From Candidatus Uhrbacteria bacterium RIFOXYB12_FULL_58_10 (lineage in GTDB: Bacteria; Patescibacteriota; Patescibacteriia; UBA9934; GWF2-40-263), in assembly GCA_943357275.1 (NCBI GenBank), contig CALRGL010000054.1, forward strand, positions 1 through 6,931: DNA of 6,931 nt, read 5' to 3'. Of this stretch, positions 1 through 6,104 are shown in pieces. Below the pieces are notes generated by a model. It searched no databases and had not been told where the DNA came from. It saw only the letters and a program-made list of their open reading frames with translations. Made by a program: the position numbers and the translations under genes. Numbering within the stretch: the first letter of the stretch is position 1; each line of letters opens with the position of its first letter.

Positions 1-1
1 T

Positions 2-151
2 TCTTATCAAACGATTTGTAGAGAAAATCCATGTAATTTTGAAAAAAAATGCAGATGGATTAATGGCGTACGATGTGTGATAGATCAAGGAGAAGATACG
101 GCAGAGATTTATAATGAAACACACAGGCCGCCTGGAGCTACACAAAAGTAG
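2..151 (+). CDS. possible 3' end of an unrecognised gene, cut by the window edge
   Basis: The second forward frame is open from the left edge for 49 codons and stops at TAG 149-151. The translated tail has four cysteines spaced C-x4-C-x5-C-x7-C (CRENPCNFEKKC...RC), then a hydrophilic end, ETHRPPGATQK. I do not recognise the family. Support is weak: an open stretch this short can occur by chance in AT-rich DNA, and the third forward frame is also open from the edge to TGA 78-80. Codons AGA, AGG and ATA appear here but are rare in the genes downstream, so this may be non-coding or of different origin. A terminator-like hairpin about 50 bases downstream favours some plus-strand gene ending here. 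Confidence 0.25.
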   Translation, partial: SYQTICRENPCNFEKKCRWINGVRCVIDQGEDTAEIYNETHRPPGATQK

Positions 152-175
152 ATTAAATTGGGTGGTGAGGATCAC

Positions 176-204
176 TTGCCAATCTCCCATTCAAATGATA
201 GAGT
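176..204 (+). promoter_or_regulatory. candidate uvrA promoter, extended -10
   Basis: TTGCCA (176-181) is followed after 17 bases by TAGAGT (199-204), preceded by TG at 196-197, giving the extended -10 form TGATAGAGT. Transcription would begin near 211, leaving a leader of about 33 bases with no Shine-Dalgarno. The -10 is a modest match (4 of 6) and overlaps the hairpin at 201-238, so a full hairpin could only form in transcripts coming from further upstream. Confidence 0.4.
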
Positions 205-243
205 GCTGGGCGCTTTGAAGTATTCAAACCCTGCACTCTTTTT
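201..243 (+). terminator. terminator-like hairpin with T5 abutting the uvrA start codon
   Basis: GAGTGC (201-206) pairs with GCACTC (233-238). Inside it GGG (208-210) pairs with CCC (229-231), and TTTGAA (214-219) pairs with TTCAAA (223-228) around a GTA loop. There is one T/T mismatch and a three-base bulge. Five Ts (239-243) follow, and the ATG of uvrA begins at 244. The form is that of an intrinsic terminator for an upstream plus-strand gene. The inner dyad TTTGAA-GTA-TTCAAA could instead, or also, be a protein-binding operator near the uvrA transcription start. Confidence 0.5.
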
Positions 244-3144
244 ATGTCTCAAGATTTTATAACCGTTAGAGGTGCTCGTGTTCATAACTTGAAAAACATT
301 GATGTTAAGATCCCAAAGAACCAGCTTGTGGTGATTACTGGGCTCTCTGGATCAGGAAAATCTTCGCTTGCCTTTGATACCATTTACGCCGAAGGACAAC
401 GACGCTACATGGAGTCGTTGTCGAGTTATGCTCGTCAATTTCTTGAGCTTCAGGATAAGCCAGACGTTGATGAGATCCTCGGTCTTTCTCCAACCATTGC
501 GATTGATCAAAAATCTTCGTCACACAACCCACGTTCAACCGTTGGTACTGTGACGGAGATTTATGATTTTTTACGCGTTTTGTTTGCACGCGCTGGTCGC
601 CCTCATTGTCCTGAGTGTCATCGTCCCGTGAGTGAACAAAAACTTTCTGACATTGTTGTCTACATCGAATCCATGCTCGCAAAAGGCGATCAGGTTTTGT
701 TGTTGGCACCCGTTGTTTCGCAACTCAAAGGACTTCATCGACATGTGCTTCAAGCCGCACAAATGGCAGGATTCACGCGTGTACGATTTGATGGGCTTGT
801 AATGGATTTGAGTGAAGCAACGAATCTTCGTGTTGATAAAAAGAAAAATCACGACGTGGATGTTGTGATCTACTCGTTTGACCCAGCACAGCAATACACA
901 AAATTGCACATTGAACAGCTTGCAAAGAAAGCCCTTGATTATGGAAATGGATTTATCACGCTTGTAAACGATGAGACAGGGGACGAACGTTCGCTTTCAC
1001 AAAGTTTTATGTGTGGTGTTTGTGGTCTCACGCTTCCAAAACCAGAACCACGTCTGTTCTCTTTCAACTCACCATTTGGTGCCTGCCCAGAATGTACAGG
1101 GCTTGGAGAAAAGTTGGTTTTGGAACCTGATCTTGTGATTCCAAACAAGCGTCTTACGTTTGAAGAGGGGGCTGTGCGTCCATGGACCAAAATCGCAGGA
1201 AATCAAACAAGCTATGTTCGCATGCTTGAAAAAGTGGCAAAGAAACATCATGTTTCATTGAGTACACCTGTAGAAAAAATGACAAAGAGCAAGCTTGATA
1301 TTTTGCTTTATGGAACCGGTGACGAAGAATATCTTTTCGATGGGGCAACGGTTACGTTCCCAGGAATCTTGGCCCAACTTGAACAAAAATATAAAGACAC
1401 AGACTCGGACTACGTTCGGAGTGAACTTGAAACGTACATGCGTCGCATGCTTTGTCCTTCGTGTGAAGGAAAGCGCTTGAAAAAAGAAGTGTTGGCTGTG
1501 ACGATTTTTGAAAAGTCGATTGCCGACGTGGTGAACATGCCGATTGAAGACGTGTTTGGATTCTTTGACTCCTTAATTGGAAAAGAAGTGAAGCCAGCTA
1601 AGGGAGTGAAAGTTTCAAAGGTTTCGAAAGCTTCGTCAGAACCTCTTACTTCAGGATTGACTAGCGATGAACGACTTGTCGTTGAACGTGTTGCTAAAGA
1701 AGTTCGTATTCGTCTTGGACAGTTGTCTGAAGTGGGACTTGGCTATCTCACACTCGATCGCTCTGCCATGACCTTGTCTGGCGGAGAGTCTCAACGTGTT
1801 CGACTTGCAACACAACTTGGAACACAACTCTCTGGCGTGATCTACATTCTCGACGAGCCTTCCATTGGTTTGCATCCTCGTGACAATGATCGCTTGATCG
1901 AGACGATAAAAAAATTACGTGACCTTGGAAACTCCGTTATCGTTGTTGAACACGATGAAGCCATGATTGAGGCTGCTGATTATGTGTTTGATGTCGGGCC
2001 TGGAGCAGGGGAATATGGGGGAGAAATTGTAGCGGAAGGAACAGCGGCACAAATCAAAAAGAATAAAGATTCGCTCACCGGTCAATACATGACCGGAAAG
2101 AAAACCATTCCTGTTCCAAAGAAAATTCGTAAAGGAAATGGAAAGTTTATCAAAATCCAAGGCGCAAACGCCTTCAACTTGAAAAACGTGGACGTCGATA
2201 TTCCACTTGGAGAACTCGTGTGTATCACTGGTGTTTCAGGATCTGGAAAATCGACGTTGATCTTGGACATCTTGGGCAAAGAACTTTCTCGAAGTTTCTA
2301 TCGAGCAAAAGTTTATCCAGGTGAACACAAAGCGATTAAAGGAACAGAGAATATTGATAAAGTGGTTGCGGTTGACCAGTCACCGATTGGTCGCACGCCA
2401 CGTTCGAACCCAGCAACCTATACAGGTGTGTTCACGGCTGTACGTGATTTATTCACGGAAGTGCCAGAAGCCAAGATGCGAAACTTTGATGCAGGGAAAT
2501 TTAGTTTCAACGTCAAAGGTGGGGGACGCTGTGAGCCGTGTTCTGGAGAAGGAATGCGTCGCATTGAAATGCAGTTCTTGCCGGACGTGTACGTCGAGTG
2601 TCCTGAGTGTCACGGCACGCGATACAACCCTGAGGTTCTCGAAATTCATTACAAACAAAAAACGATTTCTGATGTACTTGAGATGACGGTTGAAGAAGGT
2701 CGACGATTCTTTGCGGATCAGTCGAGTATCTTCGACAAGTTGAATATCTTGCATGAAGTGGGGCTTGGCTATATCAAGCTTGGTCAACCAGCGACTACGT
2801 TGTCTGGAGGAGAAGCTCAACGTGTGAAACTGGCAACCGAGTTATCTCGTCGTGCCACCGGTCGCACGCTTTACATCTTGGACGAGCCAACAACCGGTTT
2901 ACACTTTGATGACATCAAGCGACTTCTGGGTGTTTTGCACCTACTTGTTGATAAAGGAAACACGGTTGTGATCATTGAACACAATTTGGATGTGATTAAA
3001 GGAGCAGATTGGATCATTGATATGGGTCCAGAAGGGGGAATTAAGGGAGGAAAAGTGGTTGCTACAGGAACTCCTAAGGATATTGCCAAAGTAAAAGAAA
3101 GTTTGACTGGGCAGTATTTGAAGGCTCTCTTACCAAAAGCATAA
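244..3144 (+). CDS. uvrA: UvrABC system protein A (excision-repair damage-recognition ATPase)
   Basis: UvrA is the DNA-binding ATPase that, as a dimer with UvrB, finds bulky lesions and loads UvrB to start nucleotide excision repair. The 966-residue protein is full length (family about 940-960) and has both ABC modules. Walker A motifs are GLSGSGKSS (33-41) and GVSGSGKST (663-671). Signature motifs are LSGGESQR (511-518) and LSGGEAQR (853-860). Walker B regions are ILDEPSIGLH (535-544) and ILDEPTTGLH (878-887). Zinc-binding CxxC pairs lie at 257/260 with 281/284 and at 763/766 with 786/789; further CxxC pairs are at 122/125 and 404/407. The start fits because family homology (VRGARVHNLKNID) begins within eight residues. 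No Shine-Dalgarno precedes it. A Lys/Ser/Val-rich insertion of about 28 residues (446-474) lies just before the helix leading to the first signature motif. The gene is alone, with its own terminator. Confidence 0.98.
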   Translation: MSQDFITVRGARVHNLKNIDVKIPKNQLVVITGLSGSGKSSLAFDTIYAEGQRRYMESLSSYARQFLELQDKPDVDEILGLSPTIAIDQKSSSHNPRSTVGTVTEIYDFLRVLFARAGRPHCPECHRPVSEQKLSDIVVYIESMLAKGDQVLLLAPVVSQLKGLHRHVLQAAQMAGFTRVRFDGLVMDLSEATNLRVDKKKNHDVDVVIYSFDPAQQYTKLHIEQLAKKALDYGNGFITLVNDETGDERSLSQSFMCGVCGLTLPKPEPRLFSFNSPFGACPECTGLGEKLVLEPDLVIPNKRLTFEEGAVRPWTKIAGNQTSYVRMLEKVAKKHHVSLSTPVEKMTKSKLDILLYGTGDEEYLFDGATVTFPGILAQLEQKYKDTDSDYVRSELETYMRRMLCPSCEGKRLKKEVLAVTIFEKSIADVVNMPIEDVFGFFDSLIGKEVKPAKGVKVSKVSKASSEPLTSGLTSDERLVVERVAKEVRIRLGQLSEVGLGYLTLDRSAMTLSGGESQRVRLATQLGTQLSGVIYILDEPSIGLHPRDNDRLIETIKKLRDLGNSVIVVEHDEAMIEAADYVFDVGPGAGEYGGEIVAEGTAAQIKKNKDSLTGQYMTGKKTIPVPKKIRKGNGKFIKIQGANAFNLKNVDVDIPLGELVCITGVSGSGKSTLILDILGKELSRSFYRAKVYPGEHKAIKGTENIDKVVAVDQSPIGRTPRSNPATYTGVFTAVRDLFTEVPEAKMRNFDAGKFSFNVKGGGRCEPCSGEGMRRIEMQFLPDVYVECPECHGTRYNPEVLEIHYKQKTISDVLEMTVEEGRRFFADQSSIFDKLNILHEVGLGYIKLGQPATTLSGGEAQRVKLATELSRRATGRTLYILDEPTTGLHFDDIKRLLGVLHLLVDKGNTVVIIEHNLDVIKGADWIIDMGPEGGIKGGKVVATGTPKDIAKVKESLTGQYLKALLPKA

Positions 3145-3150
3145 ACCAAG

Positions 3151-3177
3151 AAAATCGGGGGAAAAACCCCGATTTTT
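3151..3177 (+). terminator. intrinsic terminator of uvrA
   Basis: AAAATCGGGG (3151-3160) pairs perfectly over 10 bp with CCCCGATTTT (3167-3176) around the loop GAAAAA, and the descending arm runs into a T-rich tail. It starts seven bases after the uvrA stop codon. The A-rich left arm could let it work in the minus direction too. Confidence 0.92.
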
Positions 3178-3210
3178 GCTTGTTTTTCAGCCATTTTGTC
3201 TATACAACCG

Positions 3211-3239
3211 TTGACAAAACCCCCTTTTTCAGGTATACT
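3211..3239 (+). promoter_or_regulatory. strong sigma70-type promoter for the secreted-protein gene
   Basis: TTGACA (3211-3216, perfect -35) and TATACT (3234-3239, five of six) are separated by 17 bases. Transcription should start near 3246, so the leader before ATG 3264 is only about 18 bases, A/C-rich and without a Shine-Dalgarno. The 37 bases from the -35 onward match the promoter at 5044 at 29 positions with no gap. Confidence 0.9.
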
Positions 3240-3263
3240 AGCGCTTCAATCAAACAAACAACT

Positions 3264-4964
3264 ATGTTGAAAAAAACACTCATTTTCGGTGCTCTCATTG
3301 CGATGGCTTTGAGTCCACTCTTACCAACCGTCCGTGCGGACGCGGGATCATGGACTGACCTCACTTCTGAGGCATCTTGGGATTACGGCTCTTATCAAGT
3401 TTCACGTCTTGCATCGGTTTCATCCATGCAAGGTCCGTTTGAACTTGGCGGAGTTGTTTATTTCACCCAACCAGTTCAAAACGCTAAGACGGGAGTTTAT
3501 GATAAGGTCGACGTAACGATTGTGAAGAACAATCAACGTCTTTTGATTAAAGATGTAAACGATTCCATCACCAAACAAGGTGCAGCGTTAGCACTGGATG
3601 ATCGATTTATTTATCGAACACCAGCGGACGCAGATCATTGGTTTACGGTTTCAGAATTTAATCCTGAAACAAAGGTTTCCACACAACTCATTCAGCCATC
3701 AAAGTATGCCGATGAGCTTAGTGTGATGACCCTCGCAGTAGATAACGCTCGTGTGTACACAGCGATGTTGCACACAGACAAAGATTCCAAGGCCGTTGAA
3801 TCAAAACTTTCTGTGTTTGATTCAGCCCTCAATGCGGAACGACGTGATCTTACGTTCATGCTTACCGCGCCTTACCAAAACATTTTGGACGTTCAGGGAG
3901 ATAACATTCTTGCCGAATTCCATTTTAACGATGGATCTAAGCAGTTGATCGTCATCGACCAACGGACACAAAAAGTAACGGCTGTTCCTGGATCATGGGG
4001 TGAAGCACACGAAACACTCGTGGGAGCACATCTTATGCCAAACAGCGTTGTGGAATACTTTAAAGACTACCGTATGTATACGTACTCGGTAGGTGATAAA
4101 GACTCTGTTGAACCAGGTGGAGCCTTGCTCAACTGGTCCATGAATGTAAACGACGCTTATCAGATTTCACATAACCGAATGGCCTGGTTGAATCCAGATA
4201 ACATTCTTTATGTGAGTGATATGGATGGCGTTTCAAACTACGGAAACGTCTTGAATCAAGAATTTAACCTCACATCAAACGGAATTTACTTCCATGGAAC
4301 AGAGGGATACAAAGGATACAACTTTGATTCCAAGGTTTGGACAAAGGAATCCTTCTTGGTGAAGGATCAAAATGGTGATGTTCAAATTGGTACGGATAGT
4401 GCCAAGAACATCTGGTACAAAAACAGCACCTCAGGTCGTGAGATTACGGTAGGGTTTGGTACAAATCCATTGCTCACTGACCGTGAACACGCGATGTTCC
4501 GTGGAAATGATGGAAAGGTTTACGAAGTAACCCTCGGGGCACTTTTGGATCTTCTTCCTAAACAAATCCAAGCGGTAAAAGCATCAAACGCAAGTACGGT
4601 GTACTTGATCGCCAACAACAAAATTTGGACGGTTCGAGATATGGCTACCCTCAACACATGGATTAAATCCTTTAAAGAGGTAACCGTTGTCTCACCTGCA
4701 ACCATGGCGGCTTATAAAGCCAACAATGAAGATGCAGGTTCTGCAAACTTCGCGCCAGGTACGCGCATGAAGTCATCAGAAAGTAACAAAGTGTACGTGG
4801 TTGGCCAAAATGGCCAGCTCCACTGGGTCACAACTGAAACCGTTGCAAACTCCATTTGGGGTAACCGATGGAATCAAGGAATCATGACCGTGCAACCAAA
4901 CGTGATCTGGAACTACCAGATCGGTACAGACGTAGGTTCTGCAAATGAAATCAAAACGATCTAA
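3264..4964 (+). CDS. secreted beta-rich protein with two C-terminal repeat modules, function unknown
   Basis: A 566-residue exported protein. Residues 1-25 form a Sec signal peptide: MLKK, a hydrophobic core to LSPLLP, then VRA before DAGS, a signal peptidase I-type site. There is no lipobox and the whole protein lacks cysteine. Residues ~35-420 alternate short hydrophobic strands with turns rich in Asn, Asp and Gly (for example RVYTAML, NILYVSDMDG, KVYEVTLG). This resembles a beta-propeller-like extracellular protein, but no blade family is recognised. The C-terminus carries two related modules, ~437-485 (VYLIANNKIWTV...VVSPATMAAY) and ~497-554 (VYVVGQNGQLHWV...VIWNYQIG). They resemble repeats often seen at the ends of CPR cell-surface proteins (recalled family resemblance, not searched). 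The start at 3264 is chosen because the signal peptide begins there; an in-frame ATG at 3180 would lie upstream of the promoter. A structural or binding role at the cell surface is inference. Confidence 0.93.
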   Translation: MLKKTLIFGALIAMALSPLLPTVRADAGSWTDLTSEASWDYGSYQVSRLASVSSMQGPFELGGVVYFTQPVQNAKTGVYDKVDVTIVKNNQRLLIKDVNDSITKQGAALALDDRFIYRTPADADHWFTVSEFNPETKVSTQLIQPSKYADELSVMTLAVDNARVYTAMLHTDKDSKAVESKLSVFDSALNAERRDLTFMLTAPYQNILDVQGDNILAEFHFNDGSKQLIVIDQRTQKVTAVPGSWGEAHETLVGAHLMPNSVVEYFKDYRMYTYSVGDKDSVEPGGALLNWSMNVNDAYQISHNRMAWLNPDNILYVSDMDGVSNYGNVLNQEFNLTSNGIYFHGTEGYKGYNFDSKVWTKESFLVKDQNGDVQIGTDSAKNIWYKNSTSGREITVGFGTNPLLTDREHAMFRGNDGKVYEVTLGALLDLLPKQIQAVKASNASTVYLIANNKIWTVRDMATLNTWIKSFKEVTVVSPATMAAYKANNEDAGSANFAPGTRMKSSESNKVYVVGQNGQLHWVTTETVANSIWGNRWNQGIMTVQPNVIWNYQIGTDVGSANEIKTI

Positions 4965-4971
4965 ACGATTA

Positions 4972-4997
4972 ACCACGTCGTTCGCGAACGACGTGGT
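4972..4997. repeat. perfect 26-bp palindrome downstream of the secreted-protein gene
   Basis: ACCACGTCGTTCG (4972-4984) is followed directly by its exact reverse complement (4985-4997), centred on TTCGCGAA. It starts seven bases after the stop codon. No T run follows (the next bases are CAACAG), so it is not an intrinsic terminator by itself. In RNA it would fold into a very stable hairpin ahead of the terminator at 5008, perhaps protecting the mRNA 3' end. As DNA it could be a protein-binding dyad about 47 bases upstream of the next -35. Confidence 0.85.
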
Positions 4998-5007
4998 CAA
5001 CAGTAAG

Positions 5008-5029
5008 CCACCTGAAAAGGTGGTTTTTT
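5008..5029 (+). terminator. intrinsic terminator of the secreted-protein gene
   Basis: CCACCT (5008-5013) pairs with AGGTGG (5018-5023) around a stable GAAA tetraloop, followed by six Ts (5024-5029). The stem can extend outward through a G-T pair. Confidence 0.9.
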
Positions 5030-5043
5030 GTTTGATGGATGGA

Positions 5044-5072
5044 TTGACAAAAACCGATTTTTCTGGTAAATT
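5044..5072 (+). promoter_or_regulatory. sigma70-type promoter for the fusion gene
   Basis: TTGACA (5044-5049, perfect) and TAAATT (5067-5072) are 17 bases apart. Transcription should start near 5079, giving a leader of about 25 bases that contains the Shine-Dalgarno. The spacer has the same T5C tract and GG before the -10 as the promoter at 3211. Confidence 0.8.
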
Positions 5073-5091
5073 AGGCCTTCGCTCTTTTTCC

Positions 5092-5100
5092 TAAGGAGGT
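5092..5100 (+). promoter_or_regulatory. perfect Shine-Dalgarno, closely spaced
   Basis: TAAGGAGGT is fully complementary to the usual 16S rRNA 3' end. Only TTT separates it from ATG 5104, so the GGAGG core sits four bases from the start, tighter than the usual five to nine. uvrA and the 3264 gene show no such site. It supports the start at 5104. Confidence 0.85.
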
Positions 5101-5103
5101 TTT

Positions 5104-6054
5104 ATGCGACGAGTTCGAGCTCTGTTTTACGCGATCAACGGAACAGGATCAGGTCACATCTCGCGTCAGCTCAACATCGCGCGAGCGACTCGCGAGTTGT
5201 TGCATGCCATGGGAATGGGGGCGGACTTTCATCTGCTCACATCCTCGGAAGCACCGGAACAAGGCTGGGATTTTCCAACATATAAACTGCCGTCCAAGAC
5301 GGTGGTGAATGATGCAGATACTCCCAATCATGAGTTTCGTGCGCATACCCAGTTTTTCATTACAAACTTGGTAGCCACGATTCGTCCGCATTTGCTTGTT
5401 CTCGATACGATGCCACAAGGTAGTTATGGCGAGTTTACGGGCCTTCGTCCGTTTGCACGTCAGACTGTTTTTGTGGGTCGTCATACCAACAAGGAGACCT
5501 CACGGAGTCCGGTCTACCGGTCGCATATTGGTCTCTATGATCTTGTGCTTGTTCCAGACCCCGTCTGTGAACAGTCTCGTTATGAGTTTCCTCCTGATGT
5601 TATGGATCGCACTGTGTTTTTCAGTACGATCGTTCTCAACTTGATGGTCTCGGATCTCACTTCATCGCTCACGGTCAATGATTTGAGTAGCCAGACGGCA
5701 ACGATCAACGACGTGCAAGGTAAACGCATTGCCACGGTTTCTGGAACGACTTCCGAAACACTGACCCGAAGCTTTGGTGGAAATATCTCACTGGTTGCTT
5801 CGCTTGAAGAAGCACTTCGGTCTTTGGAAAAAGGCAAGGTCGACGCAGTGGTTTACGACGCGCCTTCTCTGCGTCAGTTTGCCAAGCGAAGTGGTGGCGT
5901 TTATGTGGTTCTGCGCGGAACACTCAATCACGAGTACTACGCCGTTGCCATGCCGACAACCACGCCGATGAAGACGTCGATCGATCGCGCCATTCTCAAG
6001 ATCTACGAGGACGGTCGAGGAACGACCATTGTGAATCGTTGGTTTGGACCCTGA
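5104..6054 (+). CDS. fusion of GT-B glycosyltransferase N-domain with glutamate-receptor-like M3-S2 half
   Basis: A 316-residue protein with two unrelated halves. Residues 1-~175 look like the N-terminal Rossmann domain of a GT28/MurG-like or COG4671-like glycosyltransferase: [12 protein letters not shown] (7-18), the TSSEA strand end (46-50), [14 protein letters not shown] (97-110), YDLVLVPDP (145-153), and FPPDVMDR (162-169), which in this family leads to the interdomain hinge. From F172 on the sequence instead matches the end of a prokaryotic ionotropic-glutamate-receptor-like channel: a hydrophobic helix ending LTSSLTV (185-191, the place of the receptor M3 [10 protein letters not shown] motif), [13 protein letters not shown] (206-218), VDAVVYDAP (246-254), and the closing ILKIYEDG...NRWFG (297-315) typical of the type-2 solute-binding fold. 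The sugar-nucleotide domain, S1, M1 and the pore loop are absent, so neither glycosyl transfer nor ion conduction is expected from this chain alone. There is no signal peptide, hence a cytoplasmic N-terminus. Sampled stretches look more G+C-rich than uvrA (37/60 at 5161-5220). The function is unknown. The CDS is well supported; the biological reality of the fusion is unproven. Confidence 0.88.
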   Translation: [316 protein letters not shown]

Positions 6055-6063
6055 GTCATCTCT

Positions 6064-6093
6064 AACCGTATGGAACTCTCCATCCGGTTTTTT
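6064..6093 (+). terminator. intrinsic terminator of the fusion gene
   Basis: AACCG (6064-6068) pairs with CGGTT (6085-6089). Beyond one T/C mismatch, ATGGA (6070-6074) pairs with TCCAT (6079-6083) around ACTC. The descending arm runs into TTTTTT (6088-6093). It begins nine bases after the stop codon. Confidence 0.82.
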
Positions 6094-6104
6094 CTTTGCA
6101 AATC

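Noticed and set aside
176..224. Shared CTCCCATT in the uvrA and rplS promoter spacers
   Set aside because: The eight-base match sits at different offsets relative to the two -35 boxes and is short enough to be chance.
1..243. tRNA, riboswitch or CRISPR in the left intergenic stretch
   Set aside because: No T-loop or CCA-like end, no recognisable aptamer core and no regularly spaced repeats were seen.
571..909. Open frames antisense to uvrA here and at 335-709 and 2449-2820
   Set aside because: They oppose conserved UvrA domains, show no recognisable family features and have no promoter or ribosome site.
2321..2686. 121-codon overlapping frame inside uvrA on the same strand
   Set aside because: It runs through the conserved second half of UvrA in another frame and has no recognisable features.
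3180..3263. In-frame upstream start extending the secreted protein by 28 residues
   Set aside because: The extension begins at the tail of the uvrA terminator and runs across a near-perfect promoter, and it would bury the signal peptide inside the protein.
5104..5634. Reading the first half of the fusion gene as a complete small glycosyltransferase
   Set aside because: GT-B enzymes need the C-terminal nucleotide-sugar domain. No stop, frameshift or restart separates the two halves, so it is described as one chimeric protein.
5668..6051. Reading the second half of the fusion as a plain periplasmic amino-acid-binding protein
   Set aside because: There is no signal peptide and no first lobe, and the hydrophobic run ending LTSSLTV points to the channel-type family, not a soluble binding protein.
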